From Thermodesulfobacteriota bacterium (GTDB taxonomy: Bacteria > Desulfobacterota > Thermodesulfobacteria > Thermodesulfobacteriales > Thermodesulfobacteriaceae), in contig JAUQPD010000035.1 of the NCBI GenBank assembly GCA_030550555.1, positions 32,576-96,575 on the forward strand: 64,000 nt of DNA, read 5' to 3'. A program made the translations under genes and the position numbers. This document shows positions 43,467 to 51,663 of this stretch, piece by piece. The notes under the pieces were generated by a model. That model saw only the letters and a program-made list of their open reading frames with translations. It did no database searches and was not told the DNA's origin. Each line of letters starts with the position of its first letter. Within the stretch, counting starts at the first letter, position 1.

Positions 43467-44020
43467 GAAGAAACCCTTATTATCTTCTCTTTAGAGATCT
43501 CCTCGGTGGACTGCTTATCACTCTGAAAACTCTCTTTAGGAAGCCTGTCACAGTCGAATATCCCAGGGAGAGAGTAAAGGTATATCCATCCTTCAGAGGT
43601 AGACATGCTCTTGTTCGAGATCCCGAGACTGGTGATGCAAGATGTGTAGCTTGTTTAAAATGTGTGCAGGTTTGTCCATCAAGATGTATAGATGTAAAAT
43701 ACGAAATAGATGAGAAAACGGGTGCTAGGATAATGACACAATATAATATTGAGGCTTTAAGGTGTATATATTGTGGATATTGTGAAGAGGTTTGTCCAGT
43801 TGGTGCTATAGTATTAACTGAGTATTTTGAATATTCAGTAAGAACAAGAGAGGAGGCATTTTTTGATAAAGAAAAACTTTTGAAAAATTGGGATGAATTT
43901 ATTGCAAAGTATACAGAGAAAGTATATACAAATAAATTTTGGAATCTTAAAGGTATACCTGATGTACTAAAGCCTGCACCAAAAAGAAAACAACTTGAGG
44001 TTCCAGTTAAGAGGGGTTAG
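43463..44020 (+). CDS. nuoI: Complex I ferredoxin-like subunit NuoI
   Basis: A 185-residue subunit with two [4Fe-4S] motifs: CVACLKCVQVCPSRCI and CIYCGYCEEVCPVGAI (clusters N6a/N6b), which pass electrons to N2 on NuoB. The N-terminal LLITLKTLFRKPVTVEYPRE segment is the membrane-associated part typical of NuoI. The C-terminal extension of about 60 residues is A/T-rich in its DNA. The gene position between nuoD and nuoA is unusual, since nuoI normally follows nuoH. Overlaps nuoD by 4 bases. Confidence 0.93.
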   Translation: MRRNPYYLLFRDLLGGLLITLKTLFRKPVTVEYPRERVKVYPSFRGRHALVRDPETGDARCVACLKCVQVCPSRCIDVKYEIDEKTGARIMTQYNIEALRCIYCGYCEEVCPVGAIVLTEYFEYSVRTREEAFFDKEKLLKNWDEFIAKYTEKVYTNKFWNLKGIPDVLKPAPKRKQLEVPVKRG

Positions 44021-44022
44021 TG

Positions 44023-44409
44023 ATGGTGGGACCAGATAGTTATGTTCCCTCTGCCTATCTACCAGTTTTGATAATGTTAATTGTTGCTCTACTTTTTGGA
44101 CTCGGAGGTTTAATATTCGGTGCTCTTGTTAGACCGAAGGCATATTATTCTCTAAAGTTACTTCCTTATGAATGTGGAAATGAACCTAGTGGGTTGCCTT
44201 GGCAGAGGATAACGATTCGTTATTTTCCAATTGCTATTCTCTTTGCGGTTTTTGATGTTGAGATCGGATTGTTATATATCTGGTGTGTAGGATTTTCACA
44301 GCTATCAGTTATTGGTTTTTGGATAATGATAGTTTTTCTACTTATAATCCTTATTGGCTTTGTTTATGATATGAAGAGAGGATTACTTGATTGGCAGAGG
44401 GTTCTATGA
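44023..44409 (+). CDS. nuoA: Complex I membrane subunit NuoA
   Basis: A small membrane subunit of about 128 residues with three helices. Family motifs are YECGNEP (about residues 50-56) and FAVFDVEIGLLYIW with the conserved Asp/Glu. It lines the quinone tunnel with NuoH and NuoJ. A GTG at 44020 directly before the ATG could also start translation. nuoC begins inside its stop codon (ATGA). Confidence 0.93.
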   Translation: MVGPDSYVPSAYLPVLIMLIVALLFGLGGLIFGALVRPKAYYSLKLLPYECGNEPSGLPWQRITIRYFPIAILFAVFDVEIGLLYIWCVGFSQLSVIGFWIMIVFLLIILIGFVYDMKRGLLDWQRVL

Positions 44410-44936
44410 AAGAAAGATTGAGAGAAGTTCTTGAAAGGTTTAAAGTTAACTTTAGTGCCTACATAATAGATATCAATGAGTTTCGTGGGCAGACTTTTGT
44501 AATCCTTGGAGATGGATCTCCCATTAGAGATATTGTAGGATTTCTAAAAACAGAAGGGTTTAATCATCTCCAAACACTTACAGCTGTAGATTATCTGCAA
44601 AAGAGTGGTGTTCCTAGATTTGAAGTAGTCTATCAATTTTATAGCATAGATCAAGGGATATCTTTAAGGCTTAGACTCCAGGTCTCAGAGGACAAGCCTG
44701 AGGTTGAGAGTATTGTAGATCTGTTCCCCTCTGCCAACTTTTTTGAAAGAGAGGTCTACGACCTTTTTGGAATACGATTTATGGGGCATCCTAATCTCAA
44801 GAGGATTCTCTTGCCTCAGAACTGGGAGGGGCACCCTTTAAGAAAGGACTATCCTCTTATGCCTGAGGATAAACCGAGGGACTTCCTTGAACTTGTTGAA
44901 TTAAAGGAGAGGTTAGGAGGATATGGCATTAGGTGA
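44406..44936 (+). CDS. nuoC: Complex I 30-kDa-type subunit NuoC
   Basis: A protein of 176 residues. The ERVYDLFGI-type motif appears as EREVYDLFGIRFMGHPNLKRILLPQNWEGHPLRKDYPL, the classic NuoC signature. It stabilises NuoD at the peripheral arm. It lies between nuoA and nuoH instead of between nuoB and nuoD. The start ATG (44406) overlaps the nuoA stop; the end overlaps nuoH by 14 bases. Confidence 0.93.
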   Translation: MKERLREVLERFKVNFSAYIIDINEFRGQTFVILGDGSPIRDIVGFLKTEGFNHLQTLTAVDYLQKSGVPRFEVVYQFYSIDQGISLRLRLQVSEDKPEVESIVDLFPSANFFEREVYDLFGIRFMGHPNLKRILLPQNWEGHPLRKDYPLMPEDKPRDFLELVELKERLGGYGIR

Positions 44937-45945
44937 GAGTTTACCCTTACATCTTGAGATTCTTATTGTTTTGATCAAGATTGCCATAGTATTAGGAGTG
45001 TTTTTATTTCACGCAGCCTATACGGTCTATGCGGAGAGAAAGATTCTTGGAAGAATGCAGGCGCGACTTGGGCCAAGAGAAGTTGGTCCCTACGGACTTC
45101 TTCAACCAATTGCAGACCTTGTAAAACTTCTCTTTAAGGAGGATATAGTTCCCGCAGAAGCCCACAAGACGCTATTTAAAATTGCTCCCCTTCTTGTTCT
45201 GACTTTTGCAATTGTTAACCTGAGTGTCATCCCCTTTCATCCTTCATTTATTATAGCGGATGTAAATCTGGGGGTTCTTCTAATTCTAGCCTTTGCAGGT
45301 CTTGGAACTTATGGCATCATCCTTGCAGGTTATTCATCTGGCTCTAAATACTCCCTTCTTGGAGGTCTCCGCTCTGCATCTCAAATTCTTAGTTATGAGA
45401 TTCCCTTAAGCCTTAGCTTAGCAGGGGTCATACTATATGCAGAATCGTTCCATTTGAGAGACATAGTTGAAGTCCAAGTAAATTCCCTTTTTGGGATAAA
45501 TGTCTTTCCCCAGATCTTGGGATTTATTGTCTTCTTAATTTGTGCTTTTGCAGAGACGAATAGAGCACCTTTTGATCTTCCTGAGGCTGAAAGTGAGCTT
45601 GTAGCTGGGTACATTACAGAATATTCAGGATTTCGTATGGGACTATTCTTTTTAGGTGAATACATTTCTATGTATGTTATGGCTCTTTTAATTTCTATTT
45701 GTTATTTTGGTGGCTGGGCTTTCCCTTGGTGGTTAGCAAATGCGCTACCCTTTTTGAAAGCAATTCCCCCCACACTTGTCTTAGCATTAAAGGTTTATTT
45801 CTTTATCTTCCTATTTATATGGGTTAGAGCAACATTTCCTAGATATAGGTTTGATCAACTTATGAGTATGAGTTGGAAGATTCTTATTCCTCTTTCTCTT
45901 ATTAATTTTTTGATTGTTGCCCTTATTAAGTGGTTGGGGGTTTAA
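44923..45945 (+). CDS. nuoH: Complex I membrane subunit NuoH
   Basis: The membrane subunit forming the quinone entry and the link to the peripheral arm. The 340-residue protein has about eight helices. Signatures are YTVYAERKILGRMQARLGPREVGPYG (about residues 29-54), ETNRAPFDLPEAESELVAGY (about 209-228) and WVRATFPRYRFDQLM near the C-terminus. It has a strong AGGAGG site inside nuoC. Confidence 0.95.
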   Translation: MALGESLPLHLEILIVLIKIAIVLGVFLFHAAYTVYAERKILGRMQARLGPREVGPYGLLQPIADLVKLLFKEDIVPAEAHKTLFKIAPLLVLTFAIVNLSVIPFHPSFIIADVNLGVLLILAFAGLGTYGIILAGYSSGSKYSLLGGLRSASQILSYEIPLSLSLAGVILYAESFHLRDIVEVQVNSLFGINVFPQILGFIVFLICAFAETNRAPFDLPEAESELVAGYITEYSGFRMGLFFLGEYISMYVMALLISICYFGGWAFPWWLANALPFLKAIPPTLVLALKVYFFIFLFIWVRATFPRYRFDQLMSMSWKILIPLSLINFLIVALIKWLGV

Positions 45946-45948
45946 ATA

Positions 45949-46461
45949 ATGATTGAACGTGCTATAAGTCTTTTGATAATATCTAGCCTTTTCTTTTTCT
46001 TTCTACTATTGACTTATTATTTCAGGCATTTTATCTATCAATTTTTATCTATACTTGTTTTAATGGTCCTACAAGGTGTTCTATTTCTTTATTTAAATGC
46101 AGAATTTCTTGCTGCTGTTCAGATTATTGTATATGTAGGAGCTATCTTAATTATGTTTCTGTTTTCCCTTTTTCTATTTCCTGAAGAAGAGTTGAAGGGA
46201 ATAAAAACTGACGTTTCAAGGATTAGCTATAAGACCTTTATTCCAATTGGTTTATTAGTTCTTTTATTGGTTATTTCATTATATAGAGCAGTTCCTGAAA
46301 ATTATTCTAAACAAGAATTTCTTTCCGATATCAAAGTTATCGGAAATTTTTTGTTTAATGAATACTGGTTTTTGATTTATCTTCTTGCCTTTATATTAAG
46401 CTTGCCAATGGTTGCTTTATATATTTTCTTTAGGAGGGAGGATGCTTCAAGAAATAATTAA
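45949..46461 (+). CDS. nuoJ: Complex I membrane subunit NuoJ
   Basis: A 170-residue membrane subunit with five helices. The third helix contains the YVGAILIMFLFSLFLF stretch with the pi-bulge-associated V-G-A motif known from NuoJ. It participates in coupling the quinone site to the proton channels. The last bases overlap nuoK by 20. Confidence 0.9.
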   Translation: MIERAISLLIISSLFFFFLLLTYYFRHFIYQFLSILVLMVLQGVLFLYLNAEFLAAVQIIVYVGAILIMFLFSLFLFPEEELKGIKTDVSRISYKTFIPIGLLVLLLVISLYRAVPENYSKQEFLSDIKVIGNFLFNEYWFLIYLLAFILSLPMVALYIFFRREDASRNN

Positions 46462-46780
46462 TTTCTTTGCCAAAGAGTATATCTTTTATCTTATATCAGG
46501 TATGCTTATTTTTCTTGGAATATCACTTTTTCTTCTTCGTAAGAATCTTTTAATTGCAATTCTTGCTTTAGAGGTTGCTTTTAATGGAGTTAATTTAGCC
46601 TTTGCAACAGCTAGTCATTATCTTGGTGATCCCAAGGGAAAGATGGTTGTCCTTGTAACTCTTGCTATAGCTGCAGGTTCCTTTTCAATTGGACTAATAT
46701 TAGTTGTAAACTATTATAGGCTAAAGAGAAGTCTTTCTTTTGATGAACTAAAGCTCCTAGGGGAGAGAGATGAAGAGTGA
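46442..46780 (+). CDS. nuoK: Complex I membrane subunit NuoK
   Basis: A 112-residue protein with three helices and the two conserved membrane glutamates: Glu in LEVAFNGVNLAF (corresponding to E. coli NuoK Glu36) and the second helix region with A/G-rich ITLAIAAG-like sequence (VTLAIAAGSFSIGL, Glu replaced by Gly/Ser there). Whether the second Glu is missing needs an alignment. The start at 46442 has AGGAGG (46433-46438). Confidence 0.9.
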   Translation: MLQEIINFFAKEYIFYLISGMLIFLGISLFLLRKNLLIAILALEVAFNGVNLAFATASHYLGDPKGKMVVLVTLAIAAGSFSIGLILVVNYYRLKRSLSFDELKLLGERDEE

Positions 46781-48284
46781 GGCTTTATTTCCACTTCTTG
46801 CAATTTTAGTATCTGCTATAGCTGTTCCATTTATTATATACTTTGGAGATAAAAAGCCCAATCATCGCGAAGCAGTATCTGTGATTGCTGGTATACTTAA
46901 ATTTTTATTCGTTTGCTTATTAATTCCTATAGTGCTTGAAAAAGGTTCATACACTGTTGAACTTATAAAGCTTTATGAAGGCATATCAATAAAGCTTCTT
47001 GTGGATCCCCTTGGGCTACTTTTTGCATTAGGTGCTTCCTTCCTTTGGATTTTGACTACTTTTTATTCCATAGGATATATGAGAGGCACTCACGCTATAA
47101 GGCAGACGAGATATTATGTCTCCTTTGCACTTTCGCTTACCGCAACTATGGGAGTTGCCTTTGCTGGAAATCTCCTGACTCTCTTTTTGTTTTATGAACT
47201 CATGTCAATTGTCACTTATCCTTTAGTTGCCCACAAGGAGGATGAGGAGGCCCTTGAGGGAGCTAGGAAATATGTAATATACCTACTTGGCACCGCAAAG
47301 CTCTTCCTAATTCCTGCAATGGCCATTACATATTTTGTTGCTGGAACGCTTGATTATACCCCAAGGGGAATTTTTACTCAGGACATGCTTGAGCAACATC
47401 GCCTATTGCTACAGATAGCACTTATCCTCTATCTTTATGGTTATAATAAGTGTGCCATAATGCCACTTCATAGCTGGCTACCTTCAGCGATGGTAGCTCC
47501 AACACCTGTTTCTGCTCTCCTTCACGCAGTTGCAGTAGTAAAGACAGGTGCCTTTGCAAATGTTAGGGTATTACTTAACATCTACGGAAAGGATGGAGTA
47601 ATTGGACTTGGTCTCCAAGAGTTTATACTTTTTATTACTGCCCTCACGATAATTGTTGGATCCGCAATAGCACTCACCCGTCAGAACTTCAAGGCAAGAC
47701 TTGCCTTTTCAACAGTTAGTCAGCTTTCTTATATAGTCTTTGGAACTGCCCTCTTTACACCTCTTTCAGTCATTGGTGGAATTCTTCACATTACTGCACA
47801 CGCCTTTTCAAAAATTACACTCTTTTTTTCAGCAGGCTCAGTATATGTCTCCACTCATTACACCGAAATACCTCAATTTGATGGCTTAGCAAGAAAGATG
47901 CCTTTAACTTTTACTGCTTTCTTTCTTGCTAGTTTAAGTATGATAGGAATTCCCGGATTTATCGGTTTCTGGAGTAAATTTAATTTAGTTAAGGGCTGTC
48001 TTACCGCAGGATTAATTAGTGGAGCCCTTGTCTTCTTAATAAGTTCCTTTTTAAATACTGCCTATTTTCTGCCAATTGTCTTTAGAGCACTTCTAAAGGA
48101 TCCTTATCAACCAAGTAAGGAAGAACAACATCATCATCACTACACACCTTATGAAAAGATAAAAGAAAATTATTTTTGTGCTATACCTTTATTTATAACA
48201 GCTATTCTTACAATAGTTCTTGCAAGTCAAATAGAGCATCTTTACAAGCTATTGAAGTTAATAGAGGTGCTATATGTGGACTAA
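46770..48284 (+). CDS. Antiporter-like proton-pumping subunit, MrpD-like (first of four)
   Basis: A 504-residue membrane protein with about 14 helices. The antiporter-family residues are visible: Glu in LFLFYELMSIVTYPLV, Lys in YNKCAIMPLHSWLPSAM, and Lys in HAVAVVKTGAFANVR; the segment HAFSKITLFFSAGSVY is further along. It replaces the canonical NuoL position. The HSWLPSAMVAPTPVSALLH stretch is closer to the Mrp/hydrogenase type than to E. coli NuoL. A His-rich loop (QHHHHY) precedes the last helix. Overlaps nuoK by 11 bases. Confidence 0.88.
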   Translation: MKSEALFPLLAILVSAIAVPFIIYFGDKKPNHREAVSVIAGILKFLFVCLLIPIVLEKGSYTVELIKLYEGISIKLLVDPLGLLFALGASFLWILTTFYSIGYMRGTHAIRQTRYYVSFALSLTATMGVAFAGNLLTLFLFYELMSIVTYPLVAHKEDEEALEGARKYVIYLLGTAKLFLIPAMAITYFVAGTLDYTPRGIFTQDMLEQHRLLLQIALILYLYGYNKCAIMPLHSWLPSAMVAPTPVSALLHAVAVVKTGAFANVRVLLNIYGKDGVIGLGLQEFILFITALTIIVGSAIALTRQNFKARLAFSTVSQLSYIVFGTALFTPLSVIGGILHITAHAFSKITLFFSAGSVYVSTHYTEIPQFDGLARKMPLTFTAFFLASLSMIGIPGFIGFWSKFNLVKGCLTAGLISGALVFLISSFLNTAYFLPIVFRALLKDPYQPSKEEQHHHHYTPYEKIKENYFCAIPLFITAILTIVLASQIEHLYKLLKLIEVLYVD

Positions 48285-48519
48285 AGAAGATAAGAAAAAC
48301 ATAAGCTTATCATTAGTGCTATTTATAATTTTCTTAGTGCTTTCTATTGTTGGGTATTTCTTTTTTCCAAAGGAAAAGCACTTTAGTTTTGAAAAAATAC
48401 CTTTTTTTGAGGGATTGTTTGGATTAGTAGGAGCTCTATTCTTAACACTTGTTGTTAAGATAACGGGAAAGCTTGTTTCTCGTAAGGAGGAAGATTATGA
48501 TAGATATTATACCTCCTAA
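48274..48519 (+). CDS. Small two-helix membrane protein in the nuo operon
   Basis: An 81-residue protein with two hydrophobic helices (about residues 9-30 and 45-67) and a charged C-terminus (RKEEDYDRYYTS). I do not recognise a family. It overlaps the gene before by 11 bases and the gene after by 23, so it must be a co-translated part of the operon. It may be an accessory subunit of the membrane arm. Confidence 0.6.
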   Translation: MWTKEDKKNISLSLVLFIIFLVLSIVGYFFFPKEKHFSFEKIPFFEGLFGLVGALFLTLVVKITGKLVSRKEEDYDRYYTS

Positions 48520-50257
48520 TCTTCCTGCTCTTCTACTTGGGCCGATAATATATTTCTTTTACAGAAAAAGTCTGAATTATTTAGCTCTTGCTACAGCTTT
48601 GCTTACTTTTATTTTGACAATAAAACTAGAACCTGGTATTTATGGTGGTTTCAAAATTTTAGGATACGAATTTCTCCTTAAGGTTGATGCCTTGTCCCTA
48701 TTTTTTGCTTATGTCTTTTCAATGTTTGGTTTTATAGGACTACTTTATGCATTACATGTAGATGACCGTATACAGATAACTGCAGGTTTAATGTATATGG
48801 CCTGTGCAGTTGGAGTAGCTTTTGCTTATGACATTCTTAGTTTTTATCTCTTTTGGGAAGGGCTCGCAATATTTGCAGTGTTGCTTATTATATCAGCAAG
48901 GACAAAGGTTGCCTATTTTTCCTCAATTAGATATATCTTGGTTCATGTTATTAGTGGACTTTCTCTATTTCTCGGTATACTTATGCTTTGGATTGACTAT
49001 TCTATAATTACCTTAGAGAATTATCGTGAACTTTTTGGAACAATACCTTACTTTTTAATACTGCTTGCCTTTGTGATAAATGCAGCTGTTCCACCGCTAA
49101 ACGCATGGCTTCCTGATGCCTATCCGAATTCTACGATTTATGGATCTGTTTTTCTCTGTGCCTTTACAACTAAAAGTGCAGTTTATGCACTAATTAGAGT
49201 CTTTCCTGGAGACATGCTCTTAGCTATTGCAGGTGCTCTAATGGCTTTTTATGGTGTTATCTATGCAATCCTGGAGAATAATCCTCGCAGGCTTTTATCT
49301 TATCACACAATAAGTCAGGTTGGTTTTATGGTATGTGGGGCTGGATTAGGAAGTTATGAGGCATTAAATGGGGCTTCAGCTCACGCTTTTGCCCATATCA
49401 TCTACGAGGGACTTCTTTTTATGTCAGTAGGAGCTATAATTTACGCAACTGGAATTGAGAGAATTCATCAGCTTGGTGGTTTCGTAAGAAAAAATCCTTG
49501 GATAACACTCTATTTCTTTGTAGGAGCTCTCTCGATCTCAGGTGTGCCTCTGACATGTGGTTTTGTCTCAAAGAGTATAACAATACACTCTGCTTCAGCT
49601 CTTCACCGGCCTTTTGAATTTCTACTGATGGAACTTGCCTCCATTGGAACCTTTTTCAACATTGTATTGAGGATGGGCTATCATATCTTCTTCGGTGAGG
49701 AGAAACCCTATACAGCAAGACCTGTTCCATGGAATATGCATGTTGCCATGATTATTGCTTCAGCTCTTTGTATTCTTATTGGGCTTTTTCCTGGTATTTA
49801 CTATAAATTTTTACCCTATCCCATCCATTATGAACCTTATACTTATGGTCACATAGTAGGTATGCTTGCACTCTTTTCTGGTGTTACAGTAATTTTCTTT
49901 TTTGTCCGACCTTTAATAGCACCAAAGCCTAAAATTAATCTTGATACAGATTGGTTTTATATATCAATATCAAGAGTTATATATCGATTTGTGGTAAAGG
50001 TGCTTGAACCTTTTGAATATAAATATGTTGGAGAATTCTATAAATCTCTTGTTGACAAGTTACTTGCCAATTTGAGGAATACTTTATTTTTATTTAATGA
50101 TGGACTATTAATCTCTCTAAACAAGGAATTTCCCTTGCGTATTAATTCGATTCCTAAAAAAATAGCAAACATATTTGATGGTAGTTTGCTAAAATATCTA
50201 CAAATTTTTATTATTGCTATTATAATTTTTTATCTTATGTCATTAATAAGTTTTTAA
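48497..50257 (+). CDS. Antiporter-like proton-pumping subunit, MrpD-like (second of four)
   Basis: About 586 residues, with 14 or more helices. Key residues are Glu in FYLFWEGLAIFAVLL and Lys in AFTTKSAVYALIRVFPG; NAWLPDAYPNSTIYGS follows the LP-D-A pattern of antiporter subunits. After the last core helix a hydrophilic stretch and long helical segments (KPKINLDTDWFYISISRVIYR... to a final membrane helix) may form a lateral helix like that of NuoL. It has neither of the usual NuoL sequences in the H-x-W-L-P-D-A-M-E-G region. The start at 48497 has AAGGAGG inside the 81-residue gene. Confidence 0.85.
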   Translation: MIDIIPPNLPALLLGPIIYFFYRKSLNYLALATALLTFILTIKLEPGIYGGFKILGYEFLLKVDALSLFFAYVFSMFGFIGLLYALHVDDRIQITAGLMYMACAVGVAFAYDILSFYLFWEGLAIFAVLLIISARTKVAYFSSIRYILVHVISGLSLFLGILMLWIDYSIITLENYRELFGTIPYFLILLAFVINAAVPPLNAWLPDAYPNSTIYGSVFLCAFTTKSAVYALIRVFPGDMLLAIAGALMAFYGVIYAILENNPRRLLSYHTISQVGFMVCGAGLGSYEALNGASAHAFAHIIYEGLLFMSVGAIIYATGIERIHQLGGFVRKNPWITLYFFVGALSISGVPLTCGFVSKSITIHSASALHRPFEFLLMELASIGTFFNIVLRMGYHIFFGEEKPYTARPVPWNMHVAMIIASALCILIGLFPGIYYKFLPYPIHYEPYTYGHIVGMLALFSGVTVIFFFVRPLIAPKPKINLDTDWFYISISRVIYRFVVKVLEPFEYKYVGEFYKSLVDKLLANLRNTLFLFNDGLLISLNKEFPLRINSIPKKIANIFDGSLLKYLQIFIIAIIIFYLMSLISF

Positions 50258-50274
50258 AGAGAGGGGATTGAAAT

Positions 50275-51663
50275 ATGTTGCTAAAGGAATATGCAGTTAT
50301 TTCACTCTTAGGGTTTATTTTAGGACTAATGTTTCTCGGAAAACGCCAAACTACCTCATTTCCCAATATTTTCTTTAAAATTTTTATACTTCTAAATCTT
50401 CCTTTTCTCTTGATGTTAACTGAAAAATATCTTCAAGATGGTGTTTTTGAAGTAACTTATTTTGAAGGATTGGGTATAAGGCTAAAGCTTTATTTAGATC
50501 TTGCAGGATTATCTTTTCTTTGGTTAAACTATCTACTTTTTGCCTTTCTTGTAATTTTTATCAATAAAATTAATCAGTCAAGTTTAATGAATACACTTTT
50601 ATTAATGCTTTTCTCAGTAAATAATTTGTTTTTCATTGCAGGAGATTCCCTGACCTTTTTGATTTTTTGGGAGGCAATGCTAATTCCAGCCACTCTTTTA
50701 TTGTGGTATTTTTCAGCAGGTGATAGAATGAGAAATGCCTTAGAATTTATTATTTATAATTTTGGTTTTAGTATCTTTCTTATTTTGGGAGTACTTTTAA
50801 TTTTCAAATTTAAGGGTGCTTTTGAGTATAATTTTAGTGGCATCTCTCATGATTATATAATTGCTCTTTTATTGTTTATTGGAATTATGGTCAAAACACC
50901 AGTATTCCCTTTACATGGATGGCTTATCAATACTTATTACAACTTGCCTTCACCTATCACTGCAATATTTTCAGGAATTCTTAGTAAATACGCCATTTAT
51001 GCATTCTATAGGCTTTTTGCTGATGTTTCTATGATATATGGTTTTTTACTTTTAGTAGTTATTTTGTCCTCCATCATATCGTCATTTCTTGCATGGTCTC
51101 AGAGGGATTTAAAAAAGATTTTTACCTACATGAGTATGAGTCATTTGAACATTATGTTAGCAGGTGGATTAGCATTAGCTCCCTATGGTGGTATAACTAT
51201 TTTAGTTCCCTTTTCTCTCTTTCACGGACTATTAGCTTTTATTCTATTTCTTTACTGCTACCATCTTGAACTCTATGGTAAATCTCTTATCATTAATGAC
51301 TATGGTGCCCTAACTTTAACTCATCCTTTTTTTACCTTTTTCTTCACGTCATATCTATTAATCCTTGCTGGTTTTCCATTATTTGGTTACTTTTATCTTG
51401 AATTTATTGTTGTTTCTTCAGTTTTTAAGTATTCCCTACTTTTTGGGTTTTTATTAATCATTGCTATGTCAATTAATCTTATTTACAAATCTGTAGTGTT
51501 TTACAAATTGGTCTTCTCAAAGCAAAGTGGAAGTGGGTCTAAAACCTTAATAGATCTTTCTTTTTCTCAAATTTTGTTAAGTTTTATAATTCTTCTAATT
51601 GTTTTAATATTAACGTTTTATCTATATGAATTTCTTAAGCTCTTCACTTCAGGGGGTGTTTAG
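50275..51663 (+). CDS. nuoM: Complex I membrane subunit NuoM (third antiporter-like subunit)
   Basis: A 462-residue protein with about 14 helices. FLIFWEAMLIPATLLLW gives the conserved Glu, MVKTPVFPLHGWLINTYYNLPSP the conserved Lys/His, and SGILSKYAIYAFYRL the second Lys. This matches NuoM well. A GAGAGGGG ribosome site precedes the ATG by about 6 bases. The DNA is A/T-rich compared with nuoB-H. It ends immediately before nuoN. Confidence 0.92.
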   Translation: MLLKEYAVISLLGFILGLMFLGKRQTTSFPNIFFKIFILLNLPFLLMLTEKYLQDGVFEVTYFEGLGIRLKLYLDLAGLSFLWLNYLLFAFLVIFINKINQSSLMNTLLLMLFSVNNLFFIAGDSLTFLIFWEAMLIPATLLLWYFSAGDRMRNALEFIIYNFGFSIFLILGVLLIFKFKGAFEYNFSGISHDYIIALLLFIGIMVKTPVFPLHGWLINTYYNLPSPITAIFSGILSKYAIYAFYRLFADVSMIYGFLLLVVILSSIISSFLAWSQRDLKKIFTYMSMSHLNIMLAGGLALAPYGGITILVPFSLFHGLLAFILFLYCYHLELYGKSLIINDYGALTLTHPFFTFFFTSYLLILAGFPLFGYFYLEFIVVSSVFKYSLLFGFLLIIAMSINLIYKSVVFYKLVFSKQSGSGSKTLIDLSFSQILLSFIILLIVLILTFYLYEFLKLFTSGGV

